The notes: generated by a model not told the origin, from the letters alone. 64,000 bases of DNA from Nocardia concava NBRC 100430 (GCF_000308815.1 NZ_BAFX01000042.1:1-64000); one strand, 5' to 3'; numbered from the stretch's first letter, positions 7,748 to 20,033 are shown. Numbers and translations: made by a program.

Positions 7748-8358
7748 CATACGACCAATTGTTGAAGTCCGGGACCGAACTGATCGCGCTGGATGGGCGG
7801 GCGGTGCGCGCGAGCATCGAGGTGGTGGAGAGGATGGCCGCGTCCGATCTGGACGCGCCGACGCCGTGCGCGGGCTGGAATCTGCGAGATCTGCTGGAGC
7901 ACATGATTGTTCAGCACTACGGATTCGCCGCCGCCTCGCGTGGGGAAGGCGATATCGCGCTGTGGAAGCCGCAGCCGCTGGGTGCCGATCCGGTGGGGGA
8001 GTATCGGGAAGCGGCCGAGCATGTGCTGGCGGCGTTCGCGGAGCCCGGAGTGTTGGAGCGGCAGTTCCCGCTGCCCGAGATCCGCGGCGGCGTAGTGGTT
8101 CCCGCGCCGCTGGCGATCAGCTTTCACTTCATCGACTACATCGTGCACGCCTGGGATGTGGCGCGGGCGCTGGGAGTGGCCGTCGAATTCGACGAGGACC
8201 TGCTGAGTGCCGGGCTGCCGGTGGCCGAGGCGGTGCCGGGCGGTGCGGCTCGGGAGGAGCCGGGAGCGGCCTTCGCTCCCGCGCTGGACGCGGCGGGCGC
8301 GTCGGGTCTGGATCGGATTCTCGCGGTGCTGGGCCGGTCGCCCGGCTGGCCGGAGTGA
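7738..8358 (+). CDS. mycothiol-type DinB / TIGR03086 family metal-binding protein
   Basis: 206 residues (alternative ATG 7732). Four-helix-bundle fold of the maleylpyruvate isomerase/DinB superfamily: T-P-C-A-G-W-N-L-R-D-L-L-E-H-M holds the first metal histidine and the family signature, and F-H-F-I-D-Y-I-V-H-A-W-D-V-A-R-A holds the later histidines. Family members bind a divalent metal and many use mycothiol as thiol cofactor, a thiol found only in actinobacteria. The substrate is unknown. Probably co-transcribed with the ArsR gene just upstream. Ends at a strong bidirectional terminator. Confidence 0.82.
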   Translation: MISTYDQLLKSGTELIALDGRAVRASIEVVERMAASDLDAPTPCAGWNLRDLLEHMIVQHYGFAAASRGEGDIALWKPQPLGADPVGEYREAAEHVLAAFAEPGVLERQFPLPEIRGGVVVPAPLAISFHFIDYIVHAWDVARALGVAVEFDEDLLSAGLPVAEAVPGGAAREEPGAAFAPALDAAGASGLDRILAVLGRSPGWPE

Positions 8359-8380
8359 TCGGCGGGACCGTGAGCCCCGC

Positions 8381-8412
8381 GGTTCCCCACTTTCCCCGCG
8401 AAGTGGGGAACC
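8381..8412. terminator. bidirectional terminator
   Basis: GGTTCCCCACTT pairs perfectly with AAGTGGGGAACC (12 bp) around an eight-base loop, between two convergent genes. Confidence 0.85.
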
Positions 8413-8418
8413 TGTGTA

Positions 8419-8634
8419 TTACTTGGTGGTTCCGGCCTTCGCGCTGCCCGTGGACAGCAGATCCGTGAGGCTCTTCACGAGCGTGGAGGACCCGGAGCTG
8501 GTCGGATCCGGCTCGCCGACGGCGATGATCGGCTTGGCCTCGACGGTGTCGTCAGCGGCGGCGATGCCGGCGCCCGCGGTCAGGATTCCGGCCGCGGCCG
8601 CACCGATCAGAGCGAAGGTTCCGAGCTTCTTCAT
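8419..8634 (-). CDS. small secreted protein
   Basis: 71 residues. The signal peptide is clear: M-K-K-L-G, then an Ala/Gly-rich core and A-A-A-D cleavage near residue 27. That leaves a mature peptide of about 44 residues rich in Ser, Thr and Leu, with no cysteines. An AAGGAATG ribosome-binding site lies upstream. No family recognised. It sits downstream of, and apart from, the glg operon, which reads the same way from 10919. Confidence 0.7.
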   Translation of the reverse strand: MKKLGTFALIGAAAAGILTAGAGIAAADDTVEAKPIIAVGEPDPTSSGSSTLVKSLTDLLSTGSAKAGTTK

Positions 8635-8726
8635 ACAGATTCATTCCTTCGGGGTATAAGGCAATTCGGTTGCGACGCCGCTGAATTCAGTCCTACCCGC
8701 TTCCATTCGGAATGGGTTGACCTTGA

Positions 8727-10919
<2,193 letters not shown>

Positions 10920-10932
10920 CGGAAGGCTGTCT

Positions 10933-12936
10933 TCATCGGAATGACCGGCGATGGGCGAGTTCGGTGCGCGCCGCGGCCGGGACCGCGGGCAGGGCGAGGA
11001 TGTGCGCGACCGCGCGCGCCGGGTCCAGGCGCACGAAATTGCTCTGCCCCCAGTGGTATTCCTCGCCGCTGATCTCGTCGTACACGACCGGCCGGTCGTG
11101 CCACTCGCGCCCGATGGCCGGCAGATCCAGCGACACCATGCCGTGCTCGGCCCCGAACGGATTGAGGTTCACCACCACCAGCACGGCATCACCGGTGGTG
11201 GGATCGAACTTCGAGAAGGCCAGCAGCGCATCGCTGTCGGTGTGGTGGAAGTGGATGCAGCGCACCTGCTGCAGCGCCGGATGCGCGCGCCGGATCTCGT
11301 TGAGCCGGGTCAGCCACGGCTCCAGCGATTCCCCGCGCGCCGCGGCCTCGGCGAAGCGGCGCGGGCGCAGCTGGTACTTCTCCGAATCCAGGTACTCCTC
11401 GCTGCCGGGCCGATCCGCCTGGTGCTCATAGAGTTCGAAGCCGGAGTACACGCCCCAGCTGGGTCCGAGCGTGGCCGCCAGCACCGCGCGGATGGCGAAC
11501 ATGCCCGGCCCGCCGTGCTGCAGGCTCTCGTGCAGGATGTCGGGGGTGTTCACGAACAGATTGGCCCGCGCCTCATCGGCCTTGGCCGCCAATTCCCTGC
11601 CGAATTCCTCGATTTCGTGTTTGTGCGTGCGCCACGTGAAATACGTATAGGACTGGCTGAATCCACGCCGCGCCAATCCGTACATGCGGGCCGGGCGGGT
11701 GAATGCCTCGGAGAGGAAAATGATCTCCGGATGCTTCCGGTGAATTTCGGCGATGAGCCATTCCCAGAAATCCGCCGGTTTGGTGTGCGGATTGTCGACC
11801 CGGAATATGGTGACGCCCAATCCGATCCAATGCCGCACCACCCGCAGCACCTCGGCATAGAGCCCGTCGGGATCATTGTCGAAATTCAGCGGATAGATGT
11901 CCTGATACTTCTTCGGCGGATTCTCCGCGTACGCGATGGTGCCGTCGGGCAGCGTGGTGAACCATTCCGGATGCGCCGCCACCCACGGATGGTCGGGCGC
12001 GCACTGCAGCGCCAGATCCAGCGCCACCTCCATGCCCAGTTCCCGTGCCTCCGACACGAAGTCGGTGAAGTCGGCCTCGGTGCCCAGCAGCGGATGGATG
12101 GCGTCGTGCCCGCCCTCGGCCGACCCGATGGCCCACGGCGAGCCCACATCCTCGGGCCCGGCGGTCAGGGAGTTGTTGGGGCCCTTGCGATTCACCGTGC
12201 CGATGGGATGGATCGGCGGCAGATACACCACGTCGAAGCCCATGGCGGCAATCCGCTGCAGATCCTTGGCGGCGGTGGCGAAGGTGCCGTGCACCGGCTT
12301 CCCGTCGGCATCCCAGCCGCCGGTGGAGCGCGGGAAGAATTCGTACCAGGACCCGTACAGCGCCCGCTGCCGCTCCACCTGCACCACGTGCAGCGGTCCG
12401 GGAGTCACGAACTCGCGCAAGGGCGTTGCCCGCAGGATCGCGCTCACCTCGGCGCCGAACGCCGGGGCCACCCGCGCGGGCAGCTGGGCGTCGGAGCGCA
12501 GGGCCGCGGCCGCGTCGCGCAGGATCTCCCACTGCTTTTTCGGCACCGCCTGCGCTGCCCGTTCCAGCAGCCGCGCCCCGATCTCCAGATCGTTGGCCAG
12601 ATCGACGGCGCTCTGCCCGACCGCCAGCTTGGCCTCGACGCCCGAGCGCCAGGTGGCGATGGGATCGCTCCAGCCCTCGATGCGGAAGGTCCAGCGTCCG
12701 GGCTTGCCAGGGGTGAACACCGCGTTGAAGACGTCCGGCTCGTACTCGGGTGTCATGCGAATGCGCTGTGTGCGAGACGAACCCGGCCCGCGCACCGCGA
12801 GCGTGGCGGACACCGCCTCGTGGCCCTCCCGCCAGACCACGGCCCGCACCGGCACGACCTCACCGACCACGGCCTTCGCGGCCCGGCCGCCGGGAATCGC
12901 GGGGGCGGTGTCATCGATGGCGATGCGGCCGGTCAC
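10933..12936 (-). CDS. glgE: maltosyltransferase GlgE
   Basis: 667 residues, GTG start. Transfers maltosyl units from alpha-maltose-1-phosphate to linear alpha-1,4-glucan. Signature features include [11 protein letters not shown] near residue 205, catalytic nucleophile Asp about 380 in [10 protein letters not shown], acid/base Glu about 409 in F-L-S-E-A-F-T-R-P, and the third carboxylate in V-N-T-P-D-I-L-H-E near 467. Full length. First gene of the glgE-glgB operon. The other GlgE-pathway genes (treS-pep2, glgM/glgA) are not in the window. In M. tuberculosis GlgE loss is lethal through maltose-1-phosphate build-up; whether this holds here is unknown. Confidence 0.96.
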   Translation of the reverse strand: MTGRIAIDDTAPAIPGGRAAKAVVGEVVPVRAVVWREGHEAVSATLAVRGPGSSRTQRIRMTPEYEPDVFNAVFTPGKPGRWTFRIEGWSDPIATWRSGVEAKLAVGQSAVDLANDLEIGARLLERAAQAVPKKQWEILRDAAAALRSDAQLPARVAPAFGAEVSAILRATPLREFVTPGPLHVVQVERQRALYGSWYEFFPRSTGGWDADGKPVHGTFATAAKDLQRIAAMGFDVVYLPPIHPIGTVNRKGPNNSLTAGPEDVGSPWAIGSAEGGHDAIHPLLGTEADFTDFVSEARELGMEVALDLALQCAPDHPWVAAHPEWFTTLPDGTIAYAENPPKKYQDIYPLNFDNDPDGLYAEVLRVVRHWIGLGVTIFRVDNPHTKPADFWEWLIAEIHRKHPEIIFLSEAFTRPARMYGLARRGFSQSYTYFTWRTHKHEIEEFGRELAAKADEARANLFVNTPDILHESLQHGGPGMFAIRAVLAATLGPSWGVYSGFELYEHQADRPGSEEYLDSEKYQLRPRRFAEAAARGESLEPWLTRLNEIRRAHPALQQVRCIHFHHTDSDALLAFSKFDPTTGDAVLVVVNLNPFGAEHGMVSLDLPAIGREWHDRPVVYDEISGEEYHWGQSNFVRLDPARAVAHILALPAVPAAARTELAHRRSFR

Positions 12937-12980
12937 GCCCTCGAACTTACCGGAGTGCCCTCCCCGGTTACCGGAGCGGA

Positions 12981-13640
12981 CTACTGCTGGCCGGGCTTGA
13001 GGAGCACGAACAGGCCGTGCGCCTCGGCGCAGAGCCGGTCACCGTCGTGCAGGGTGGCGCGCACGAACACCTTGCGGCCCTCCTGCCGCTCCACCCAGCC
13101 GCGCAGCTGCAGTTCGGTGTTCAGCGGCGTGATGGACCGGTAGTCGACGTGCAGGAAGGCGGTGCGGGTGGCCTGCTTGGTGTAGACGGCGGCCGTCATG
13201 CCGAGCAGGTCGTCGAAGCCGAGCGCGATGTGGCCGCCGTGGGCCGCGTTGTTGCCGCCCAGGTGGAAGGTGCGGAAGGTGATGCGCGCCCGCACCCCGT
13301 CCTTGCCCGCGGCGTCGACCTCGAACGGCGGCAGGGTGATATTGCCGCGCGAGGGCAGGTCGTTGCGATGCCAGGACGGCGCGTCCCACTCGCTCACCAC
13401 CGCCTCGTCGAGCTTGTCGTTGAGCTCCTTGAGCGTGGCGATGACCTCGAGCCCCAGCTCGTCGGACGGATCGGCCAGCCGCACCCGGTCCATCAGGCCG
13501 CGCACCTGGTCGATGAACTCCCCGTAGTGGGCCCCGCCCTTGGTGTTGTCGCGCCCCAGTTCTCGGATCGGCCGGAACCCGCCCTCGTGATGCTCCTGGG
13601 TGGGCTGTCCGTCGACGGCCTCGATCTGCTGCTCGCTCAT
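12981..13640 (-). CDS. hotdog-fold acyl-CoA thioesterase-like protein
   Basis: 219 residues from ATG 13640. The C-terminal half (about 100-215) is a hotdog domain of PaaI type: [20 protein letters not shown] matches the H-G-G motif of the active-site loop, and a strand [12 protein letters not shown] follows. The N-terminal 90 residues are helical and charged. Substrate unknown, acyl-CoA by family. It lies 45 nt upstream of glgE in the same direction and could be transcribed with it; glgP is divergent from it. Confidence 0.8.
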   Translation of the reverse strand: MSEQQIEAVDGQPTQEHHEGGFRPIRELGRDNTKGGAHYGEFIDQVRGLMDRVRLADPSDELGLEVIATLKELNDKLDEAVVSEWDAPSWHRNDLPSRGNITLPPFEVDAAGKDGVRARITFRTFHLGGNNAAHGGHIALGFDDLLGMTAAVYTKQATRTAFLHVDYRSITPLNTELQLRGWVERQEGRKVFVRATLHDGDRLCAEAHGLFVLLKPGQQ

Positions 13641-13731
13641 ATAGAACACGTTATCGGTTGCTTAGCGGATGCTCACCGCGGGGCACCGGTAGTGAGCTGC
13701 GCAGACGGTCCCCCGGGTAGGGTCTACAGAG

Positions 13732-16299
13732 GTGAAGGCACTGCGTCGATTCACCGTTCGCGCCCATCTTCCGGAGCGGTTGTCCGCATTGACGGAGCTG
13801 GCGACCAATCTGCGCTGGTCTTGGCATGGGCCCACACAGGATGTGTTCGCCGAACTGGATCCCCGGCTGTGGGTGGAGGTCGGGCACGATCCGGTGCGGA
13901 TGCTGGGGGAGGTTCCGGCCGAACGGCTCGACGAGCTGGCCGTGGATGATGCTTACACACGGCGGGTCGATGCGGCCGCCGCTGACCTGGCCGACTACCT
14001 CGCCCGGCCGCGCTGGTTCCAGAAGCAGCAGCGCGGGCCGCGCGGAATCGCCTACTTCTCCATGGAGTTCGGTGTCACCGAGGTGCTGCCCAACTATTCG
14101 GGCGGGCTGGGGATTCTCGCGGGCGATCACCTCAAGGCCGCCTCGGATCTGGGCCTGCCGCTCATCGGCGTCGGATTGCTGTACCGCTCCGGCTATTTCC
14201 GGCAGTCGCTGACCGCCGACGGCTGGCAGGCCGAGCACTACCCGGCACTGGACCCGATGGGCCTGCCGCTGCGGCTGCTCACCGAGGGCGGCGCGCCGGT
14301 GCTCATCCACGTGGCCATGCCCGAGGGCCGGGTGCTGCGGGCGCGGGTGTGGATCGCGCAGGTGGGCCGGATTCCCCTGCTGCTCTTGGACTCCGATATC
14401 GCCGACAACGATCCCGAACTGCGGGCCGTCACCGACCGGCTCTACGGCGGCGACCAGGACCATCGCATCAAACAGGAGATCCTGGCCGGTATCGGCGGCG
14501 TGCGCGCGGTCCGCGCCTACACCCGCGCCAACGGCCTGCCGGACCCCGACGTCTTCCACATGAACGAGGGCCACGCCGGATTCCTCGGCATCGAGCGCAT
14601 TCGCGAATACATGGCCGCCGGAATGGATTTCGACACCGCGCTGACCGCGGTCCGCGCCGGGACGGTCTTCACCACCCACACCCCGGTCCCCGCCGGTATC
14701 GACCGCTTCGCCAGCGCCCTGGTGCGGCGCTACTTCGGCGGCGCGCACGGCGAGCGGGAATCCCTTGTGCTGCCGGGCGTCTCGGTCGATCGCATCCTGG
14801 CCATGGGCCGCGAGAACGATCCGTCGGTGTTCAACATGGCCCACCTGGGTCTGCGACTCGCCCAGCGCGCCAACGGCGTATCGAAACTGCACGGCGAGGT
14901 CAGCCGCGAGATGTTCGCCCCGCTGTGGTCCGGCTTCGACGCCGCCGAGGTGCCGATCGGCTCGGTCACCAATGGCGTGCACGCCCCCACCTGGGCCGCG
15001 CGCGAATGGATCGACAAGGCGCGTGAGCTCATCGGCGACGAACTGGTCGAGGAGGCGCGCGGCTGGGAGCGGCTGTGCGATGTGGACCTGCGCGAACTGT
15101 GGTCCACCCGGAACTCGCTGCGCGGCGTCCTGGTCGACGAGGTGCGCCGCCGGCTGCGTGAATCCTGGTTCGAGCGCGGCGCGGCGCCCGCCGAACTCGG
15201 CTGGGTCGACGAGGTTTTCGACCCGAACGTGCTGACCGTCGGCTTCGCCCGGCGCGTCCCGACCTACAAGCGCCTCACGCTCATGCTGCGCGATCCGGAA
15301 CGCCTGCGCGCCATGCTGCTCGATCCGGAGCGCCCGGTGCAGCTGGTCGTGGCGGGCAAGTCGCATCCGGCCGACGACGGCGGCAAGGCCCTCATCCAGC
15401 AGATCGTCCGCTTCGCCGACGATCCGGCCGTGCGCCACCGCATCGTGTTCCTGCCCAACTACGACATGTCCATGGCCCGCTACCTGTACTGGGGTTGCGA
15501 TGTCTGGCTGAACAATCCGCTGCGCCCGCTCGAGGCCTGCGGCACCTCCGGCATGAAGTCGGCCCTCAACGGCGGCCTCAACCTGTCCATTCGCGACGGC
15601 TGGTGGGACGAGATGTACGACGGCGAGAACGGCTGGGCCATCCCCACCGCCGACGGCGTCCGCGACGAGCACCGGCGTGACGACCTCGAGGCCTCGGCGC
15701 TGTACGAACTGCTGGAACGCGCTGTGCTGCCGCGCTTCTACGACCGCGACCACGACGGGCTGCCGGTGCGCTGGATGGAGATGGTCCGGCATACCCTGCG
15801 GACTCTCGGTCCGAAGGTGCTGGCCTCGCGCATGGTTCGCGATTACGCGGTGGACTACTACGCGCCGACGGCCGCGGCCTTCGAAGCGGTGTCCGCCAAT
15901 GACTTCAAGGGTGCGCAGGACCTGTCGGTGTACCGCCGCCGCGTCGAATCCGCCTGGCCGAGTGTGAAAGTCCTGCAGGTGGACAGCTCCGGGCTGCCCG
16001 ATATCCCGGTCATCGGCGCGGAACTGGCGTTGCGTGCCCGCATCGATCTGGGCGGGCTGACCCCGTCCGATGTGAGCGTGCAGGCCGTGCTCGGCCGGGT
16101 CTCACCGACCGACGACCTCACCGACGTCCACAGTTTCCCCATGCAGCACCACGGAACCGATTCCGGCGCGGATGTTTTCACCATCCAGACCCCGGTCCCG
16201 ATCTCCGGTGCGGTCGGCTACACGATCCGGATCCTCCCGCACCACCCGCTGCTGGCCACCGACGCCGAACTGGGCCTGATCGCCACGCCCAGCCCGTAA
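13732..16299 (+). CDS. glgP: alpha-glucan phosphorylase (GT35)
   Basis: 855 residues, GTG start. Phosphorolyses alpha-1,4-glucan to glucose-1-phosphate. The N-terminal domain is of the bacterial/archaeal MalP-like type (L-P-E-R-L-S-A-L-T-E-L-A-T-N-L-R-W-S-W). PLP-binding lysine is about residue 609 in G-T-S-G-M-K-S-A-L-N-G-G; phosphate-contact residues lie in T-Y-K-R-L-T and H-M-N-E-G-H-A. Counterpart of Rv1328, divergent from glgE-glgB through the thioesterase gene, so synthesis and breakdown genes face apart. The stop codon lies 1 nt from the stop of the convergent fusion gene at 16301. Confidence 0.95.
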   Translation: MKALRRFTVRAHLPERLSALTELATNLRWSWHGPTQDVFAELDPRLWVEVGHDPVRMLGEVPAERLDELAVDDAYTRRVDAAAADLADYLARPRWFQKQQRGPRGIAYFSMEFGVTEVLPNYSGGLGILAGDHLKAASDLGLPLIGVGLLYRSGYFRQSLTADGWQAEHYPALDPMGLPLRLLTEGGAPVLIHVAMPEGRVLRARVWIAQVGRIPLLLLDSDIADNDPELRAVTDRLYGGDQDHRIKQEILAGIGGVRAVRAYTRANGLPDPDVFHMNEGHAGFLGIERIREYMAAGMDFDTALTAVRAGTVFTTHTPVPAGIDRFASALVRRYFGGAHGERESLVLPGVSVDRILAMGRENDPSVFNMAHLGLRLAQRANGVSKLHGEVSREMFAPLWSGFDAAEVPIGSVTNGVHAPTWAAREWIDKARELIGDELVEEARGWERLCDVDLRELWSTRNSLRGVLVDEVRRRLRESWFERGAAPAELGWVDEVFDPNVLTVGFARRVPTYKRLTLMLRDPERLRAMLLDPERPVQLVVAGKSHPADDGGKALIQQIVRFADDPAVRHRIVFLPNYDMSMARYLYWGCDVWLNNPLRPLEACGTSGMKSALNGGLNLSIRDGWWDEMYDGENGWAIPTADGVRDEHRRDDLEASALYELLERAVLPRFYDRDHDGLPVRWMEMVRHTLRTLGPKVLASRMVRDYAVDYYAPTAAAFEAVSANDFKGAQDLSVYRRRVESAWPSVKVLQVDSSGLPDIPVIGAELALRARIDLGGLTPSDVSVQAVLGRVSPTDDLTDVHSFPMQHHGTDSGADVFTIQTPVPISGAVGYTIRILPHHPLLATDAELGLIATPSP

Positions 16300-16300
16300 C

Positions 16301-18373
16301 TCAGGTCGGCGCGATCAGCGTCCGCTTGAGGATCTTCCCGGTCGTATTGCGCGGCAACGAGTCCAGGAAGGTCACATCGCGCGGCACCGAGAACCGGCTC
16401 ACCCGATGCCGGATGTAGTTGCGCACCATGTCGGAATCGAGTCCGGAGCCGGGCCGCTTCACCACGAAAGCGGCCAGGCGCTGGCCGAATTCGTGATCGG
16501 GAACCCCGACCACCGCCACCTCGGACACCTGCGGCAGATGCGACAGCGCCTCCTCCACCGCACGCGGGAAGACGTTCTCGCCACCGGAGATGATCATCTC
16601 GTCGTCGCGCCCGGCCACGAACAGCTTGCCCGTGGCGTCCAGGTACCCGACATCGCCGGTATCGAGCATGCCGTCGGCCTCGTCGGGCGGCGTCGCGTCG
16701 GTGTACCCGTCGAAGAGCATGTGGTTGCCGACGAAGATGCGCCCGGTCACGCCCACCGGCACCGGCCGCCGGTCCGGGCCCAGCACACCGAGTTTCGTGC
16801 CCAGCGGCGGCCGCCCGGCGGTGGTGGGGGACATGCGCAGATCCGCCGAATCGGCGATCGAGGCCCACGACACCTCGGTGGAGCCGTACACGTTGTAGAG
16901 GATGTCGCCGAAGGCATCCAGGAACTTCAGCACCGTCGCACCCGCCAGCGGCGCACCGCAACTGGCCACGATCCGCAGACTGGACAGGTCGTAGCGGGCG
17001 CGAACATGGGTGGGCAGGTCCAGGATCCGGTTCACCATGATCGGCACCACGATCAACGCGGTGACCCGGTTCTCGGCAATGCGCCGCAGGCAGTCCTCGG
17101 CGTCGAAGCGGTCGCCCAGCAGCACCGTGGCCCGGATGGGCGTGGAGATCTGCAGCGCCCCCAGCCCCCAGGTGTGGAACAGCGGGGCCGGAATGAACAT
17201 GGTCTCGTTGGTGCCGAACGGGATTCGCGACAGCAGCGCCGCCACCGTCCCGAAACCCTTGGGGTGCGGTCGCCGCGCACCCTTGGGCGTCCCGCTGGTC
17301 CCCGAGGTGAGCACGACCAGCCGTCCCGGCCGCGGCGGCTTGCGCGGCGGCTCCTGGCGCATGGCGATGAGGTCCTCGATCGTGGTGCGCCCCGTATCGT
17401 TGTAGTTCTGCGCAGCCGGCGGCAGGTCGTCACTGGTGAAGCGCGGCAGCTCCGGCGGCAGATATCGCACCAGATGCTCGAATTCGCTGTCCACGAACAG
17501 CGCCGAGAGCTGATGCCGCCCCACGATCTCCTCGACCTGCCGCGCGGGCAGCCCGGTATTGAGCAGCACCGCGTCCGCGCCCGACTTACCGGCCGCCACC
17601 ATGCACTCGACCATGCCGGTGTGATTGCGGCACAGCAGTCCGACCGCGGTGCCCGGGCCGAACCCGAGTGTGGCGAACGCACCCGCCAGAGCGCTGGTGC
17701 GCGCGTTCAACTGCTCGAAAGTGCTCGAGTACCGGTCGTCGATCATGGCGGTGCGCTGCGGTGAGTGCGCGGCCGCCGCGGCGTAGCCGCCGGCCAGGCT
17801 GAAGCCCCACTTGGCCAGTCCGCCAATCTGTTTCAACCCGACATCCGGGCGGAAGGTGCGCACCACACCGGAGCTCACCATCTGCTTGACCACTCCGGCC
17901 TGCAGCTTCATCGGCGAGTCCTCGCCATTGACGATGAGCGAGCTGGGCGTGCCCAGGATCGAATCGGCGACCCGCTTGAGCCCGGCCTGGGTCCAGGCCA
18001 CCACCGTCGAATTCGGCAGCTGCGCCAGCACCGGATGCACCAGCCCGGCCTTGAAATAGGTGACGTAGACACGCGTGTGCTGCCCGTCGCCGCGCAGCCG
18101 CACCACGGCGAAGCTGCCGTGATCGGGGCTGTGCAGCTCGAAGCTCTCGCCGGTGCGGGTGACATGCAACTGGACGCGCACCACGTGCACCTCGATGCCG
18201 TGGCCGCCGACGCGCATATTCAGCGTGGGGTGCGCGTCCACGGTATCGAGTTGTTCGCATGCGCCGATTCCGGGAAATAGTCGGGGATAGGTCTGCGGCT
18301 CGATCAGCGCATCCCAGATAGCTTTGCGGGCGATCGCGAACTCCGCGACCGCGTCGATGACATCGGTTACCAC
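16301..18373 (-). CDS. SRPBCC-domain/acyl-CoA synthetase (AMP-forming) fusion
   Basis: 690 residues, longer than a normal acyl-CoA synthetase by about 150. Residues 1 to about 150 look like an SRPBCC/polyketide-cyclase-like lipid-binding domain (A-I-W-D-A-L-I-E-P-Q-T-Y-P-R-L-F-P-G). From about residue 165 the ANL superfamily enzyme follows: P-loop L-T-S-G-T-S-G-T-P-K-G-A near 355, Y-G-S-T-E-V-S-W, D-T-G-D-V-G-Y-L-D, and the C-terminal lysine in N-T-T-G-K-I-L-K. It should activate a fatty or related acid as acyl-AMP/CoA; the front domain may present a hydrophobic substrate. Substrate is not predictable. Start GTG or ATG near 18373; the upstream region holds a palindrome. Confidence 0.85.
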   Translation of the reverse strand: MVTDVIDAVAEFAIARKAIWDALIEPQTYPRLFPGIGACEQLDTVDAHPTLNMRVGGHGIEVHVVRVQLHVTRTGESFELHSPDHGSFAVVRLRGDGQHTRVYVTYFKAGLVHPVLAQLPNSTVVAWTQAGLKRVADSILGTPSSLIVNGEDSPMKLQAGVVKQMVSSGVVRTFRPDVGLKQIGGLAKWGFSLAGGYAAAAAHSPQRTAMIDDRYSSTFEQLNARTSALAGAFATLGFGPGTAVGLLCRNHTGMVECMVAAGKSGADAVLLNTGLPARQVEEIVGRHQLSALFVDSEFEHLVRYLPPELPRFTSDDLPPAAQNYNDTGRTTIEDLIAMRQEPPRKPPRPGRLVVLTSGTSGTPKGARRPHPKGFGTVAALLSRIPFGTNETMFIPAPLFHTWGLGALQISTPIRATVLLGDRFDAEDCLRRIAENRVTALIVVPIMVNRILDLPTHVRARYDLSSLRIVASCGAPLAGATVLKFLDAFGDILYNVYGSTEVSWASIADSADLRMSPTTAGRPPLGTKLGVLGPDRRPVPVGVTGRIFVGNHMLFDGYTDATPPDEADGMLDTGDVGYLDATGKLFVAGRDDEMIISGGENVFPRAVEEALSHLPQVSEVAVVGVPDHEFGQRLAAFVVKRPGSGLDSDMVRNYIRHRVSRFSVPRDVTFLDSLPRNTTGKILKRTLIAPT

Positions 18374-18465
18374 TGGCGTACTACTTCTGCCTGGCCGGTT
18401 CCCCTGATAACCCCCGGCTGATTACGTATTTGTAACGTCCCAGACAATAAGGGTCAAGGGCCTTA

Positions 18466-18483
18466 AATTACTGGCCGGTAATT
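18466..18483. promoter_or_regulatory. palindromic operator candidate
   Basis: AATTAC-T-GGCC-G-GTAATT: eight of nine pairs match around the GGCC centre. It lies in the 271-nt gap between the divergent acyl-CoA synthetase fusion and the purine permease, in an AT-rich patch unlike the rest of the window. The form fits a dimeric repressor of TetR or GntR type. The remainder of the gap (18374-18644) shows no open gene; a shorter repeat GGAAC...GTTCC lies at 18584-18600. Confidence 0.5.
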
Positions 18484-18644
18484 ATTTAAATAGCGGGTGA
18501 ATTGCGCTGGTAGGGCCGCGGAACCAAGCCTCTGGCGGTGCGGTAGCTCACGATTCGCCGGGTCGGTTCATGTTCGGACATACGGAACAAGTACGGTTCC
18601 CACGGCAACCTTCGTACCTTCCTCCGACTGGAGACACCACACTC

Positions 18645-20012
18645 ATGACCACCGACGTCCTCACGCGCACCAAGGGGCGCGTCGACGCGTACTTCGGCAT
18701 CAGCGAACACGGTTCCACCTTCAAGCGCGAGCTGATGGCCGGCACCGTCACCTTCCTGGCCATGTCCTACGTGCTCGCCGTGAACCCGCGCATCCTGGGC
18801 GACGGGCCCGCCGGCGATCTCCACGACAAGGGCATGCCGATCCAGGCCGTGTTCACCGCGACCGCGATCGCCGCCATCTTCGGCACGCTGGTCATGGGCC
18901 TGTGGGCCAAGTACCCGGTCGCGCTGGCGCCGGGCATGGGCCTCAACGCCTTCTTCGCCTACACCGTCGTGCTGCACATGGGAATCCCGTGGCAGGAAGC
19001 CCTTTCGGGCACCTTCCTGTCGGGCGTCATCTTCTTCGTGCTGGCCGTGACCAAGGTGCGCGAGAAGATCATCGAGGCCATCCCCATGCAGATGAAGCTG
19101 GCCGTCGGCGCCGGCATCGGCATGTTCGTGGCGTTCCTGGGCCTCAAGAGCGCGGGCATCGTCACCGCGAGCGAGGCCACCTTCGTGCACCTGGGCGACT
19201 TCCACAAGGGCACCACCCTGCTGGCGCTGTTCGGACTCGTCGTCACCGTGGTGTTCCTGGTGCTGGGCTGGCACGGCGCGGTGCTCTACGGCATCCTCGC
19301 CACCACCGTGGTCGGCATCGTCACCGGTCTGGTGAACCTGCCGAGCTCGGTCGCGGCCATGCCGCACGGGCTGGATCAGACCTTCGGGCAGGCCATCATC
19401 CACCTGCCCAACGCGTTCACCAGTCAGATGATCGTGGTCGTGCTGACCATGCTGTTCGTCGACTTCTTCGACGCCTCCGGCACTTTGATCGGCGTCGCCA
19501 ACCAGGCCGGGCTGCTCACCAAGGACGGCAAGCTGGAGCGCGCGGGCCAGGCGCTGGCCGCCGACTCGGTCGGCACCGCGGCGGGCGCGATCATCGGCAC
19601 CTCCTCGACCACCGCGTACGTCGAATCCACCGCGGGTGTCTCGGCGGGCGGCCGGACCGGCCTGACCGCGGTGTCCACGGCCTTCTGGTTCCTGGTCGCG
19701 CTGTTCTTCTTCCCGGTCTTCGCGACCTTCGCCAATGTCTCGGCGGTGACCGCACCGGCGCTCATCGTGGTCGGCGTGCTCATGGCCCGGTCGCTGGGTG
19801 AGATCGAGTGGAACAAGCTGGAATACGCGGTCCCGGCCTTCATCACCGTGATCATGATGCCGCTGACCTACTCGATCGCGAACGGCATCGCCATGGGGCT
19901 GCTGTTCTACCCGATCGTCATGGTGGCCAAGCGGCGGGCGCGGGAGATCCACCCGATCATGTGGGTGCTCATGGCGATCTTCCTGTACTACTTCTGGTTC
20001 CTGGCCGAGTAA
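18645..20012 (+). CDS. NCS2-family purine permease
   Basis: 455 residues from ATG 18645; an upstream extension of the frame to 18570 was dropped because it is not family-like. Proton-coupled nucleobase uptake of the AzgA-type (adenine/guanine/hypoxanthine) branch: F-K-R-E-L-M-A-G-T-V-T-F-L-A-M-S-Y near residue 25, about 13 membrane helices, and the family motifs G-M-G-L-N-A-F-F-A-Y and S-S-T-T-A-Y-V-E-S-T-A-G-V. Ligand choice within purines cannot be told by eye. No matching purine enzyme gene lies beside it. A hairpin follows at 20034. Confidence 0.9.
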   Translation: MTTDVLTRTKGRVDAYFGISEHGSTFKRELMAGTVTFLAMSYVLAVNPRILGDGPAGDLHDKGMPIQAVFTATAIAAIFGTLVMGLWAKYPVALAPGMGLNAFFAYTVVLHMGIPWQEALSGTFLSGVIFFVLAVTKVREKIIEAIPMQMKLAVGAGIGMFVAFLGLKSAGIVTASEATFVHLGDFHKGTTLLALFGLVVTVVFLVLGWHGAVLYGILATTVVGIVTGLVNLPSSVAAMPHGLDQTFGQAIIHLPNAFTSQMIVVVLTMLFVDFFDASGTLIGVANQAGLLTKDGKLERAGQALAADSVGTAAGAIIGTSSTTAYVESTAGVSAGGRTGLTAVSTAFWFLVALFFFPVFATFANVSAVTAPALIVVGVLMARSLGEIEWNKLEYAVPAFITVIMMPLTYSIANGIAMGLLFYPIVMVAKRRAREIHPIMWVLMAIFLYYFWFLAE

Positions 20013-20033
20013 CGCAACTCGACTCTCGGACTC

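Noticed and set aside
18489-18644. Purine riboswitch before the NCS2 permease
   Set aside because: I could not find the conserved three-way junction core of the purine aptamer; only short repeats are visible.
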